Program-made: the position numbers and the translations under genes
Assembly (NCBI RefSeq): GCF_030295915.1
Contig: NZ_AP027361.1
Span: 2,542,001-2,606,000, forward strand
Direction: 5' to 3'
DNA from: Thalassotalea sediminis
GTDB taxonomy: Bacteria; Pseudomonadota; Gammaproteobacteria; Enterobacterales; Alteromonadaceae
Length of the DNA: 64,000 nucleotides
Part shown: in pieces, positions 25,843 to 35,768 of the stretch
Layout: each line of letters opens with the position of its first letter
Numbering within the stretch: position 1 is the first letter of the stretch
Notes under the pieces: generated by a model
The model's database searches: none
Told to the model about the DNA's origin: nothing
Seen by the model: only the letters and a program-made list of their open reading frames with translations

Positions 25843-27387
25843 ATGAACAAAGAGCAGGTGTTCTCACAATCTGAAATTTTACTATCAACGACCGATTTAA
25901 ATAGCCATATAAAATACGCAAATGATAATTTCTGTAACATTGCAGGCTATAGCTTAGAGGAGATGGTTGGTCAACCACACAATATGGTGCGCCACCCCGA
26001 TATGCCAAAAGCAGCCTTTGCAAACCTATGGCAACATTTAAAATCCGGTAAATCATGGATGGGGCCGGTCAAAAACAAGTGTAAAAATGGCGATTACTAC
26101 TGGGTTAATGCCTTTGTAACACCAATAAAAGATAACAATGGCAAGGTAAAGGAATATCAATCTGTACGCACGTGTCCTGATAGAGATGTTGTTAAACGAG
26201 CAGAACAGGCATATGCGCAACTAAATCAAGGAAAAGCGCCAAAGAAACTCACAAAAACAACCGATAAAAGCATATGGTTTCACGGATGTTTTATCGCAAT
26301 ATTGTTACTAACAATCATCAATGTTATTTCGACAGGCACAGATATTATTGCTATGACGCTTTGTGTTGTTGCCTTTTGTTCGACACTCCTTTATACACAA
26401 TGGCAACGTACATATAAAAAAGTAGCGGACAAAGCAAAAAAGATATATGACAACCCACTCATGACATATCTGTATGCAGGTAACAACGACTTGATTGGTA
26501 CCATTGAGGTTGCACTAGAGAAACGACAACTAGAGCTAAATGCTATTGTCGGACGCGTATGTGATATTTCTTCAAGCATTACAGAAATCGCTCATCAATC
26601 GTCTCAGCGTGGACAAAATATTGCCACGATACTCAGTAACCAAAAGTCTGAAACCGCGCAAGTGGCAACTGCCGCCAATGAAATGTCGACGACGGTAAAG
26701 GATATTACGTTTACGGTTAAAGAAGCAGCTAAAGTCACTCAACAAGGGCTTAATATTAGTAACCAAGGAAGATTACACGTTGATAAAGCAACTGAGGCAA
26801 TAAACCAACTATCTAACCAATTAGCGCAGGTAGACCAAGCAATTAACAAGCTAACTGTCGGTTGCCGATCTATTGAAAGTATTTCAAATGAAATTAGCAG
26901 TATTGCAGATCAAACTAATTTATTAGCTCTTAACGCAGCAATTGAAGCAGCACGAGCGGGAGAACAAGGTCGAGGCTTTGCTGTTGTTGCTGAAGAAGTT
27001 AGAGCATTAGCAAAACGTACGCAACAATCAACGGAAGAAATAAACACCTTACTTGACCAACTACAAAAAGAATCAGACATTGCTTTACACGCAATGAATG
27101 AGGGCAATCAACTCTCTCAGAACTGTGTCAGTTTGTCCGAAAAAACCGGTGTGTCATTACAGCAGATCTCACAAGAAGTTCATGATCTCGTTGCCATCAG
27201 CGAACAAATAGCAGCCGCTATTACTCAACAATCAGCAGCTGCTGAAGATGTTAATCAAAATGTGACATCTATCTCGGATATGTCTTCAGAAAGTGAATTG
27301 CATGGCAATGAGTCAGTTAAACTAAGTAACTACTTACTCGATCAATTAACAGAACAACAGAACTTAATAAACCAATTCAAATTATAA
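25843..27387 (+). CDS. Aer-like methyl-accepting chemotaxis protein with PAS domain
   Basis: Chemoreceptor of 514 residues. N-terminal PAS domain (about 10-115: [57 protein letters not shown]), the Aer-type redox/energy sensor signature; two adjacent membrane spans (about 148-190); a HAMP-like stretch; and the signalling domain with the hairpin tip [39 protein letters not shown]. It should signal to CheA/CheW, not encoded here. ATG at 25843 with GGAG upstream, preferred to GTG at 25837. Confidence 0.92.
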   Translation: MNKEQVFSQSEILLSTTDLNSHIKYANDNFCNIAGYSLEEMVGQPHNMVRHPDMPKAAFANLWQHLKSGKSWMGPVKNKCKNGDYYWVNAFVTPIKDNNGKVKEYQSVRTCPDRDVVKRAEQAYAQLNQGKAPKKLTKTTDKSIWFHGCFIAILLLTIINVISTGTDIIAMTLCVVAFCSTLLYTQWQRTYKKVADKAKKIYDNPLMTYLYAGNNDLIGTIEVALEKRQLELNAIVGRVCDISSSITEIAHQSSQRGQNIATILSNQKSETAQVATAANEMSTTVKDITFTVKEAAKVTQQGLNISNQGRLHVDKATEAINQLSNQLAQVDQAINKLTVGCRSIESISNEISSIADQTNLLALNAAIEAARAGEQGRGFAVVAEEVRALAKRTQQSTEEINTLLDQLQKESDIALHAMNEGNQLSQNCVSLSEKTGVSLQQISQEVHDLVAISEQIAAAITQQSAAAEDVNQNVTSISDMSSESELHGNESVKLSNYLLDQLTEQQNLINQFKL

Positions 27388-27447
27388 AACCAACCAAGGA
27401 ATCACCTCTCTCAAAGTACGAGTTAAGCAATAGGATATCGGTAACAA

Positions 27448-29553
27448 ATGGAAGCAGAAAACATATTCAAAGACAGCAGCATTTTTGGGCACTCTGGAGA
27501 CTTATATCAATCACTATTTGAGCAAAGTGAAGATGCAATGTTGCTTATTAAAGACAATAAATTTGTGTACTGTAATGTTGCAACAATTAAAAAACTAAAG
27601 TTAGAAAATAAAGATCAAATTTATACTGCGCACCCTGCTGAAATTTCTCCTACAAGACAACCTTGTGGCCAACTATCAGTTGATAAGGCTGAGGCAATGT
27701 TAAAAACAGCGTATCAAAAAGGTAGCCATCGTTTTACCTGGGTTCATCGTAATAAAACCGGTGAAGAGTTTCCTGTTGAAGTTTGCTTAACCAAGTTACA
27801 TCACTTAAACAAAGATTATATTCACGTATTTTGGCGCGATATTGCACAAGATAAACAACTTGATAAAACGCTTGAAATATCAGGGCTGATTTACAATGAA
27901 ACCAGTGATGCAATCATGGTAACTAATAGCAAAAATATCATTGTAGACGTAAACCCTGCTTTTGAAAAAATAACGGGCTACTCAAAACAACAAGCCATTG
28001 GTCAAAAAGCTGGTTTTATGAAATCTGGTCAACATGATAATGAGTTTTACCAAGCCTTATGGACAACACTTAATAAAACAGGCAAATGGCATGGACAAAT
28101 TTGGGATAGACATAATAAAGGACATTTAATACCCAAAGATTTAAAAATTAATGCCATTTACTGTGACAATAACGTAATACAAGGTTATATCGCTATTTTT
28201 TCTGATTGTACGGAAAAAATAAACTATGAAAAAGAGCTACAAAGGCTAGCCTATTATGATTGTCTAACGAGCTTCCCCAACCGAACAACACTGCTCGAAA
28301 TATTAAGAGCAAAAATCACCGAGCTATCAACGACAGACACATCAAAAGGGTTTTATGTAGCATTTGTCGATTTAGATAACTTTAAAGCAATCAATGATAC
28401 GCGAGGTCATCAATTTGGCGATAAGGTATTAAAAACTACTATCTCTACTATTTCCTTATTGCTTAATAAAAATGATGTAATTGGCAGAATGAGCGGTGAC
28501 GAGTTTTTAATTATTTTCAATGCCGAGCATACAGAAACAAGTGTGAATAATTTACTCAATACGCTTTATCAACGAATGTCGTTACCAATCATGATAAATG
28601 ACGAGGCCTACTACATAAAACTCAGTATCGGACTAAGTAACTACCCGAAAACAGCTCAAAATACCAAAAGTCTTATTTCTAATGCCGACATTGCAATGTA
28701 CCGAGCAAAAAGTAAAGGTGGCAACCAATATATTTATTATAATGAAACGCTGGGTGATCGCTTCCATCAGTACCACAAAATTGAATCCGAATTAGCAGTG
28801 GCAATTAGTAATGATGCAATTTTTTCACACTATCAACCTCAAGTAGATTTAAAAACAGGCAAAATTGTGGGCTGTGAAGCACTTGCGAGGTGGATTAACA
28901 ATGATCATAAAAATATTCCCCCAAATATATTCATTGCAATGGCAGAAAAGTCTAACCAAATAAAAACGTTATCAAGCAACTTACTGAAACATAATTGTCG
29001 ATTTTTTAATAGTTTACCTGAAGAAATAAAGGCTTCGGTTAATATTTCTGTCCAAGAACTATGTGGTACAACCTTTGTTAATGATTTTATCACTGCACTT
29101 CATTCACTCAACTTATCAACATCTAACATTGTTATTGAGATCACAGAGTCAAATTTAATCAAGAATTTTACATTTGTACAAAACACATTAAAAAATCTAC
29201 GTAAGCAAGGGATCAAAATAGCCATTGACGATTTTGGTACCGGCTTCTCTTCACTAAGTTACCTCACTAAACTGTCAATAGACATTATCAAGTTGGATAA
29301 ATCGTTCCTCGATAATATTGAGAATAATCAAGGAAAAACAGTACTGGCGTCAATAATTAAACTAGCCCATAAATTAAAACTAATCGTTATCGCGGAAGGT
29401 GTAGAAACAATACAACAATATAACTTGCTGTGTGAGTATAACTGTGACATTGCACAAGGTTATTTTATTGCACCACCACTAAATGAAAATGACTTTAGAG
29501 TATTCATTAAACATTTTAATGAAAGTAGTATTGGCGTAAAACTTAGTACATAG
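27448..29553 (+). CDS. PAS-PAS-GGDEF-EAL cyclic-di-GMP protein
   Basis: 701 residues, apparently cytoplasmic. Two PAS domains (about 20-135 and 145-265), then GGDEF (about 270-435) with active-site SGDEF in RMSGDEFLII, and EAL (about 450-690) with CEALARW, NISVQEL, EITES, DDFGTGFSSL, KLDKSFL and AEGVET. The phosphodiesterase motifs are complete. The first GGDEF residue is Ser, which diguanylate cyclases often tolerate, so dual activity is possible. It follows the Aer-like receptor gene by 60 bases and may be co-transcribed with it. Confidence 0.9.
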   Translation: MEAENIFKDSSIFGHSGDLYQSLFEQSEDAMLLIKDNKFVYCNVATIKKLKLENKDQIYTAHPAEISPTRQPCGQLSVDKAEAMLKTAYQKGSHRFTWVHRNKTGEEFPVEVCLTKLHHLNKDYIHVFWRDIAQDKQLDKTLEISGLIYNETSDAIMVTNSKNIIVDVNPAFEKITGYSKQQAIGQKAGFMKSGQHDNEFYQALWTTLNKTGKWHGQIWDRHNKGHLIPKDLKINAIYCDNNVIQGYIAIFSDCTEKINYEKELQRLAYYDCLTSFPNRTTLLEILRAKITELSTTDTSKGFYVAFVDLDNFKAINDTRGHQFGDKVLKTTISTISLLLNKNDVIGRMSGDEFLIIFNAEHTETSVNNLLNTLYQRMSLPIMINDEAYYIKLSIGLSNYPKTAQNTKSLISNADIAMYRAKSKGGNQYIYYNETLGDRFHQYHKIESELAVAISNDAIFSHYQPQVDLKTGKIVGCEALARWINNDHKNIPPNIFIAMAEKSNQIKTLSSNLLKHNCRFFNSLPEEIKASVNISVQELCGTTFVNDFITALHSLNLSTSNIVIEITESNLIKNFTFVQNTLKNLRKQGIKIAIDDFGTGFSSLSYLTKLSIDIIKLDKSFLDNIENNQGKTVLASIIKLAHKLKLIVIAEGVETIQQYNLLCEYNCDIAQGYFIAPPLNENDFRVFIKHFNESSIGVKLST

Positions 29554-29712
29554 CCTTTTGAGTCTAGGGCCTTAGTGATGAACTGATTCTCACCTAACAT
29601 GCGATTATCAGCATACAGTAGTCCTTCGATACATAACCTCTAAATACACTATCATTTAGAAAACAACGTAACATTCGAATAAATGTAACAACTGTATCGA
29701 GTGCATAAGTGT

Positions 29713-31002
29713 CTAATCCGTCTGTTCATAAACACTAGGCTTTTGAGTAAATACCCCTGTATGTAATTGCAATATCTTGCGATGAACCTCAGCCATTGAT
29801 AATTCAGGATTATTTGCTTTCATGCGTTGAGCAATTTGTTCTATTACCGCTTTACCATAAACATAAGAGATCACTTGAACCGGCCAAGTTCTAATTCGAT
29901 TAATTTCTCTTGCCATAATGGCCCGCTGCTCAGGTATATGTTTCATCCACTCTTGTTCTGCCTGCTCGTCTGTCCAGCCATAAAAATGAATACCAATATC
30001 CAATAACACGCGAACCGCTCTTAACGCTTGCCAATCAAGCGCATAAGCCGCACTTGATTTATCGGTGAATAATCCCAAATCAGCACCAAATTGTTCAACA
30101 TAAGCAGCCCAGCCTTCGCTAAAGACATTAGCCCCCACTTCACCATTCAAAGACGAACAGTTAGATTGATGTAATGAAAATTGGCTTTGATAGTGATGAC
30201 CTGGCACAGCCTCATGTAAAAGCAACCAATCCATATGCGCTATTGGCAACAGATCCGTTTGTAAGTGATACAAAAACGTTTGATTAGCCGGGTTATATAT
30301 ACCCGGTGCCGGAAAACTTTTAGGTAAACTTGATTGTTCAATACGAAGTTTTGGTGCTTTAAAGTTACCAGTAACAAATGTTGATAAATACTGATATACC
30401 GTTTTTTCTCGTTGTTCAAACGCCGATACAATCTTACTTTTATCCTTAATTGAGTAACTCTCGTGATTTTTAGCTAGCGACAATTTATCTAAAGCTTCTC
30501 TTCGTACATCAACTGCTTGTAGCTCTTTTTTCGCCATGGTTTGTAGTTGTTTAATACTCACATCATGACGCAACCAAGATTTTAGCCAATGTTTATACCA
30601 AGCTCGACCATTTGGTAATTGATAAAAACTTGAAGAATACTCTACAGCATCGTGCGGTAGTTGTTCGATGAGTCTATTTCGCTCTTGCAATAACGCAAGC
30701 TGAAACGTTAATTCATCCACAGCCGCTTGTTGACACACAGTCAATTGATTCTGTTGCTCACTTAATCTATTGATGAGCAATTGGAGGTTTTCAAGCGGCA
30801 CCCGAGTATCATGAACTCGGCGTTCATGCCAACGTCGCCAAATAGGCGCAAAATCCAGCTGTGGTTGGATAGCATTCAACTGTCTATAAAGCAATTGTGC
30901 TCGATGAAGCGAGTTAGCAACACTCTCCTTTAAAGGCAATGCTTGTGCCTCGGTTAATACGCTAAAAACACAAACACTAACCAATAATATGATCCATTTC
31001 AT
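29713..31002 (-). CDS. DUF885-family exported metallopeptidase-like protein
   Basis: 429 residues with a signal peptide (MKWIILLVSVCVFSVLTEAQA). A zinc-site motif HEAVPGHHYQ is followed by EGWAAYVE, the hallmark of the DUF885 family of putative carboxypeptidases. The protein is shorter than usual (many have about 580 residues) and the N-terminal half is divergent. Likely periplasmic. ATG at 31002 gives the signal peptide directly; an upstream GTG at 31035 is in frame. Confidence 0.82.
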   Translation of the reverse strand: MKWIILLVSVCVFSVLTEAQALPLKESVANSLHRAQLLYRQLNAIQPQLDFAPIWRRWHERRVHDTRVPLENLQLLINRLSEQQNQLTVCQQAAVDELTFQLALLQERNRLIEQLPHDAVEYSSSFYQLPNGRAWYKHWLKSWLRHDVSIKQLQTMAKKELQAVDVRREALDKLSLAKNHESYSIKDKSKIVSAFEQREKTVYQYLSTFVTGNFKAPKLRIEQSSLPKSFPAPGIYNPANQTFLYHLQTDLLPIAHMDWLLLHEAVPGHHYQSQFSLHQSNCSSLNGEVGANVFSEGWAAYVEQFGADLGLFTDKSSAAYALDWQALRAVRVLLDIGIHFYGWTDEQAEQEWMKHIPEQRAIMAREINRIRTWPVQVISYVYGKAVIEQIAQRMKANNPELSMAEVHRKILQLHTGVFTQKPSVYEQTD

Positions 31003-31219
31003 CAATAACAAGACCTTGATACTCAACACTAACACTCAGGTAAACAGATTTTAATGGCTGCCTTAAAGCACATGTAAACCTTAATCGGGGTTATCGAAAA
31101 AGACAAAAATACCGATTAAATTAGACCTTTCACTGTAAATTTACATCGAGCTTATCAAATTTTTATCTGCGCTATCGACAATAGATAGCACCTTAACTTA
31201 ATAACAAGCGCTTTATTCA

Positions 31220-31942
31220 ATGCAATTCAATCTTAAACATATAATTATCACGTCTTTACTTAGCTATTCGTTACTGATAAGCCCTACTCACGCAACACAA
31301 TATTCAGGCATTAACAAACTAACATTCCACAATGCCGCAAACAACAAACACTTTGTTGGTAATGGTTTTTTACTCAAACATAACAACAAGCTCTATGCAG
31401 TAACGGTGAAGCACACTTTACTTGAAGCTAAAACTCCTGAAATGAAGACAGTATCGATTAAAAACCACATTCGCGATTGGCGTATTCACCCTAATCAAAG
31501 TCCTGATCAATACGTCAAACTCGGCAAACTGTTAAACGCCGATGGTAACGAAGCTATTAACATGAAAATATTAGAAAAAGACTGGCTAGTTTTTGAAGTG
31601 ATCGAGAATAAATCTCCTCTTGCAATACTGACCTTGAGAAGTACCCCTGTGCCTGCTGGTGAAACACTGACCGCCTATGGTTGCAGCTATGTTAATCAAG
31701 AAACATGTCAGCAAGATATTTATACAGGTACTTTCCTATCTGCAGAGCCGAATAATTTACGTATTGCCATGCCGAACCTGACCTTCAATAAACTCAGTGG
31801 CTTAAGTGGTAGCCCTGTTCTTGATAATCAGGGCCAAGTCGTGGGTATCGTATCTAATATAATGAAGTCAAGCACTGGAGAAGGTTTTGATTTTGCACCT
31901 GCTAATTTAAAGTACCTGAAAACAATACTGGCAGATCTGTAA
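31220..31942 (+). CDS. Exported trypsin-like serine protease
   Basis: 240 residues with a signal peptide (about 1-25). A chymotrypsin-type triad can be read: His in VTVKHTLLE, Asp in LEKDWLVFEV and Ser in LSGLSGSPVLD, the last in the GxSGSPV context of S1-family proteases. Two cysteines (GCSYVNQETCQQ) could form a disulfide. No PDZ domain follows, unlike DegP. Probably a small periplasmic protease or a relative without proteolysis. Confidence 0.8.
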   Translation: MQFNLKHIIITSLLSYSLLISPTHATQYSGINKLTFHNAANNKHFVGNGFLLKHNNKLYAVTVKHTLLEAKTPEMKTVSIKNHIRDWRIHPNQSPDQYVKLGKLLNADGNEAINMKILEKDWLVFEVIENKSPLAILTLRSTPVPAGETLTAYGCSYVNQETCQQDIYTGTFLSAEPNNLRIAMPNLTFNKLSGLSGSPVLDNQGQVVGIVSNIMKSSTGEGFDFAPANLKYLKTILADL

Positions 31943-31970
31943 GTTAATCACATAAAATAGGAAGCACTTG

Positions 31971-32414
31971 ATGAAGAATAAAATGTTGTTTGCCTTTATT
32001 TGCATCGCGTGCTTTCTAGCCATTTTCTTTGTGGCAAAAATGTATGGTAGCGACGTCGAAAAACTCGCGTTACTGCCTTCTTATATCGACCAAAACATAA
32101 ACGTTGCATTATCCGTAAATATTACAGCAAATATTTTTAACGTCCTTGATCGTCAAGATCTACTGAGCCGAACTAACGGTGACTCATGGCTTAGTATCTT
32201 TTTCATCCACGATATTGATGATGAAGCAATTTTTTTATTAAACGTACCTAAGTTACTGGCTTGTCGTTGCGTAAACTTCATTAAATCTGACTTATTAGCA
32301 AACGCAAGTAAGCTATGTTCAGTGCGCTCAAACGTTAAAGCCTGCCCAGTGATACCTTGCTTTTTGTTAACAAGCGCAGCTACCTTATATGCCCAGTCAG
32401 CCTCAATTGCCTGA
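31971..32414 (+). CDS. Short membrane-anchored ORF, probably truncated gene
   Basis: An ATG with a strong AGGAAG ribosome site starts a frame of 147 codons. The first 60 residues look genuine: a membrane anchor (MLFAFICIACFLAIFFVAKMYG) and a polar stretch. From 32153 on it runs antisense through the 3' end of the PDZ-hydrolase gene and loses protein-like character. I take it as the remaining 5' end of a gene truncated at about 32150. It follows the protease gene by 28 bases. Confidence 0.35.
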   Translation: MKNKMLFAFICIACFLAIFFVAKMYGSDVEKLALLPSYIDQNINVALSVNITANIFNVLDRQDLLSRTNGDSWLSIFFIHDIDDEAIFLLNVPKLLACRCVNFIKSDLLANASKLCSVRSNVKACPVIPCFLLTSAATLYAQSASIA

Positions 32415-33535
32415 ATGTCAAATTGACCATGTAACATTAACGCATGTGATCTAGCATTCTTCCATATCGTCTCAAAATCGAAACGATTAACGCTGCGAAA
32501 AAAGCTATAGTGACGATCCATGATCTGTTCTTCATTGATTGTCACTAACTGCTCATCCATAACCCGCTTAGCCGCTTTACTATTCACTACCGTTTGCCAA
32601 GGAAGATCTGAGGCAAGCCACTTGGTCAAAAATGGTGACATAATTTCAACATTACGTTTAGCCTGTTCTTCGCTCACGCCCCAGTATAAAACCGATTGCT
32701 TTCGATAAATATCATGTAAATAATCTATCCAAGGCTTAGCGACACCTCCATATCCTATCACACCTTTTGCTAAGCCTTTTTCGGCTATAATCGCTGCATG
32801 CAATACACCCAAAGAATGACCAAACACAAAAACATTGCCAGCATTAACATCGGCCATTGCCTTTAAGTGTGTTAAACCTGCTAAAAATGCATTGTTCTCA
32901 GTCACAAAATCGTATAATTGACAGTCCAGTTTGCCTTCACTATCTCCTACCCCTGGCTTTTCCATTTTCATCACGGCAAATCCAGCATTGGCATATTGAC
33001 CAAGCAATTGGTTTAAACTTATATCTGGCAGCATGCCATAATCAATTGATCCACAAGTGTAACCTTGTATAAAGAAAACCGCTGCATTGTCTTGCCGTGG
33101 TTTATCCGGAGTATAGGTAATAGTACGTATTTTTTCTTGCTGCCAAGAAAGCTCGCCATAACGAACACGAAAACCTAGGCCTTGCTCTTTTGGTCTTCCT
33201 TGAGCGTTTGCATTAAGCGTTAAAGATCCTGCACCTCGCTCAATGCCAAGCGCAATATTTTCACCTTCGTTAATGTTTCCAAGTGCAGCAACTAATTGAG
33301 AGAAATCACCGATAGCCTTGCCATTAAGACTAATTAATCTATCTCCCACCTTTAAACCCAGTGCATGTGCAGTCCCTTGAGGATGCAGTTGACGAACAAC
33401 TACCGCCTCACCTACCTGCGAACTTTCTGGTACCAACCCTAAAAAGCTCGTTCTTTTTAAAGTATTTTTCGCAAGTGTGCATTGACTAAAAGCGATTAAA
33501 CTCGTTAAAAATAAAACTTGAACCCATGTCTTCAT
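32153..33535 (-). CDS. PDZ domain plus alpha/beta hydrolase, exported
   Basis: 460 residues. Signal peptide (MKTWVQVLFLTSLIAFSQCTLA), then a PDZ domain (about 30-120: GLKVGDRLISLNGKAIGDFSQLVAAL), then a hydrolase fold with FFIQGYTCGSIDYG and nucleophile Ser in FGHSLGVLHA; His in RTEHSLLAF and an Asp in HGQFDIQA complete a likely triad. The PDZ fusion suggests binding to a partner or substrate tail in the periplasm. ATG at 33535 with AGGAG is chosen. Divergent from an AraC-type regulator gene. Confidence 0.85.
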   Translation of the reverse strand: MKTWVQVLFLTSLIAFSQCTLAKNTLKRTSFLGLVPESSQVGEAVVVRQLHPQGTAHALGLKVGDRLISLNGKAIGDFSQLVAALGNINEGENIALGIERGAGSLTLNANAQGRPKEQGLGFRVRYGELSWQQEKIRTITYTPDKPRQDNAAVFFIQGYTCGSIDYGMLPDISLNQLLGQYANAGFAVMKMEKPGVGDSEGKLDCQLYDFVTENNAFLAGLTHLKAMADVNAGNVFVFGHSLGVLHAAIIAEKGLAKGVIGYGGVAKPWIDYLHDIYRKQSVLYWGVSEEQAKRNVEIMSPFLTKWLASDLPWQTVVNSKAAKRVMDEQLVTINEEQIMDRHYSFFRSVNRFDFETIWKNARSHALMLHGQFDIQAIEADWAYKVAALVNKKQGITGQALTFERTEHSLLAFANKSDLMKFTQRQASNLGTFNKKIASSSISWMKKILSHESPLVRLSRS

Positions 33536-33725
33536 AGATAACTCCTGTTTACATTCAGTCAATCACTTTCATATAAAGCCTGTCGATAGTTGATAATCTT
33601 GTTTTAGGTTTACCAGAATACGCGCTAAATTCACCTATTGATGAGATAAACTTGCTTGTGGTTTGAATGTTTCTTTATCAAAATAGTCACACTTTATTAA
33701 TATTTTATTTTCACGTCTCTGAAGC

Positions 33726-34940
33726 ATGAATATAACTGTTCTTAGCGTTATTTACTTTGTCGCCTTTAGTCACGCATTGATGATAGCCATAGTATTATGG
33801 CAACGCAGTGCTCCTAGAAATGCTGGACGCATGTTAGCCGGTGTCATGCTGATTTTAGCTTATAAACTCTTTGAAGGTGGGGCAACCTATTCCGGCTTTT
33901 ATCGTTATATTCCTCATTTACTTGATTTGATGCCTGGCATGGTATTGCTACTTGGACCTGTTTTTTATGGCTATGTTCGTAAAATGTCTGGACTCCCCTC
34001 ATTTACTTGGGGTCAATGGTTACTGCATTTTGCACCTTGGCTTATTCTTTGGTTGCTGTTTAACAGCGCTAATGTGTTTCGATCAGCAGAGCTAAAAATC
34101 GCCATGTGGGATAACGTTATCGCTAGCGATAGTAAATACCAAGCAAATTATCCATTGCCAGTAGTACTGTTGCTTATTGGCATTAAATTACATCTAACAA
34201 CCTATCTGGCGCTGGCAACGATGCGCTTGCAAAAGTTTAGTCGCACTTTATACAACTTAAGAAGCGATAACAGCGGCGAAATCATCATACAATTAAAAGG
34301 ACTCGTGATCGCCTTTATATTACTGGAAGCACTATGGGTAAGCTTGTTTATCGCTCAGCAATATTATAGTGCCATAACGCTAGGACAAGTGAGTCAATCA
34401 TGGTTACTCTTCATTAGCATTATTGTACTAGCAATGGGGTTTGTTGGCTTAAAGCAGCCCAGTATTATTTTTACCAAAGAAGAACAACAAATCTCAAATA
34501 TTTCAGAAGAGACCTCGCAAAATAAACAAGTGGGCATACAAGACAACGATGGAAACCAAGTAAAATATATTCACTCGGCGCTTCCAGACAGCACAGCTAG
34601 TGAAATAGCAAAACAAATTAAAACGGTGCTCACATCACAGCAATTATATTTAAATGAAAAGCTTGCCCTAACCGACCTTGCACAAGTTCTTGAGATAAAG
34701 TCTCACACGATTTCACAAGTCATTAACCAATATATGAAGACCAATTTTTACAAACTAGTGAACGGTTTTCGTGTTCAACATGCCGCAGATTTGCTCGAAG
34801 ATACTAAGCTAGCATGGCCTATTGAACGCATTGCACTAGAATCGGGATTCAGTAACCGTGTCACCTTTAATAAAGCCTTTAAAGAGCAAATGAATTGCAC
34901 TGCATCACACTACAAAAAGCAATTTAAACAGGCAGGTTAG
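33726..34940 (+). CDS. Membrane-bound AraC-family regulator
   Basis: 404 residues: an N-terminal half with about seven hydrophobic segments (residues 5-245), a linker, and a C-terminal AraC helix-turn-helix pair (LALTDLAQVLEIKSHTISQVINQ and PIERIALESGFSNRVTFNKAFKEQ). This build senses an extracellular or membrane signal and acts directly on DNA. It diverges from the PDZ-hydrolase gene across a 190-base gap, so that gene is a likely target. ATG at 33726. Confidence 0.88.
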   Translation: MNITVLSVIYFVAFSHALMIAIVLWQRSAPRNAGRMLAGVMLILAYKLFEGGATYSGFYRYIPHLLDLMPGMVLLLGPVFYGYVRKMSGLPSFTWGQWLLHFAPWLILWLLFNSANVFRSAELKIAMWDNVIASDSKYQANYPLPVVLLLIGIKLHLTTYLALATMRLQKFSRTLYNLRSDNSGEIIIQLKGLVIAFILLEALWVSLFIAQQYYSAITLGQVSQSWLLFISIIVLAMGFVGLKQPSIIFTKEEQQISNISEETSQNKQVGIQDNDGNQVKYIHSALPDSTASEIAKQIKTVLTSQQLYLNEKLALTDLAQVLEIKSHTISQVINQYMKTNFYKLVNGFRVQHAADLLEDTKLAWPIERIALESGFSNRVTFNKAFKEQMNCTASHYKKQFKQAG

Positions 34941-35152
34941 TAACGGTACATTGTTAGTCCTAGCTAAAAGTAGAGGTCAGAGTATAGAAGTGTGATTTAG
35001 CCAGGGACTTCGTTAGAAGTAAAATTCAATTAACTAACGAGATTAAAATGCTAAATAAAGTATTAGAAGCAGAATTTAAACGTGAATGTTATTGAACGGC
35101 TACACGCCCTGATATTAAAGAACCTTAGAGAATTAAAGGGCTAGATAAAGAA

Positions 35153-35270
35153 TGGCGATGACGGAGAGATTATAAAATACTTCCCTAAATTTTACCCTAC
35201 GGGTCGCTATCGCGTTCAATTGGGTTCCTGACCAAATTGTCGAACTCTAACGTTCTCATCTCTCCTAACG
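35153..35270 (-). repeat. tRNA-associated repeat ending in a copy of the tRNA-Ser 3' end
   Basis: Positions 35153-35171 repeat the last 19 bases of tRNA-Ser (35301-35319) with one mismatch. Between this copy and the terminator of the tRNA lies a sequence with the hairpin CAATTTGG / CCCAATTG around TCAGGAA, GAACGCG and GACCCGTAGGG (minus strand). The same layout occurs next to tRNA-Lys at 37082-37243. This resembles the tyrT repeats (RtT) of E. coli. Confidence 0.65.
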
Positions 35271-35296
35271 TAAAAAAACCTGCATATGCAGGTTTG
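35271..35296 (-). terminator. Terminator of tRNA-Ser
   Basis: Minus-strand AACCTGCATATGCAGGTT followed by a run of T, five bases after the tRNA 3' end. Confidence 0.8.
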
Positions 35297-35300
35297 AAGA

Positions 35301-35388
35301 TGGCGGTGACGGAGAGATTCGAACTCTCGAAAGGTTGCCCTTTACACACTTTCCAGGCGTGCTCCTTCAGCCACTCGGACACGTCACC
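35301..35388 (-). tRNA. tRNA-Ser (anticodon GGA)
   Basis: 88 bases including encoded CCA. Acceptor stem GGTGACG / CGTCACC, anticodon stem CACGC / GTGTG with loop CTGGAAA (anticodon GGA), a long variable arm AAAGGGCAACCTTT and T arm GAGAG TTCGAAT CTCTC. All parts are in place, so it should be functional. Confidence 0.95.
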
Positions 35389-35479
35389 TAAATTCTAAAT
35401 TTTAAGACTTGGCATAAACACATCCATGATGATCGGCACCCAAGCCATTCGTCCATGAATGTCTGCCCTTACCTGAAAA

Positions 35480-35532
35480 AGCAGTGCTTTTTCCAGGCGG
35501 TAACGCCCCACTCGGACACGTCACCTAAATTT
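35480..35532 (-). pseudogene. Decayed tRNA-Ser copy
   Basis: The leader and first bases of tRNA-Ser (AATTTAGGTGACGTGTCCGA, read on the minus strand) are repeated exactly. Then the sequence jumps to a piece of the anticodon arm (GCCTGGAAA) and the 3' half is lost. Confidence 0.7.
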
Positions 35533-35594
35533 GATTCATATATAACGATAAGCTTTTTACAGTGTTTATCGACACTGGGTGATCTGGCTGAGCA

Positions 35595-35645
35595 CGCCAG
35601 GCGTGATTTAAACCTTGGCAGCCACTCGGACACGTCACCTAAATT
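35595..35645 (-). pseudogene. Second decayed tRNA-Ser copy
   Basis: Same leader and 5' end as the intact tRNA-Ser on the minus strand, including GAGTGGCTG, followed by an unrelated stretch and CACGCCTGG from the anticodon arm. The 3' half is missing. With the copy at 35480 it shows a former tandem tRNA-Ser array. Confidence 0.7.
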
Positions 35646-35705
35646 AGATTCTTTTTTAACAAACAAGCTTTTTAAACTGAGCCTGAAAAAGCTGCGCTAT
35701 GTTAG

Positions 35706-35740
35706 AAAAAAAGCCTCGTATAAGCAAGGCTTTCTTCGTT
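35706..35740 (-). terminator. Terminator of nadA
   Basis: On the minus strand AAGCCTTGCTTATACGAGGC folds into a hairpin (GCCTTG / CGAGGC) followed by TTTTTTT, 29 bases after the nadA stop. Confidence 0.75.
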
Positions 35741-35768
35741 ATTCTACGTCAATTGGTTGTTTTTTAAC

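Noticed and set aside
35197-35382. Minus-strand frame across tRNA-Ser
   Set aside because: It reads through the tRNA gene and its repeat; no coding signal.
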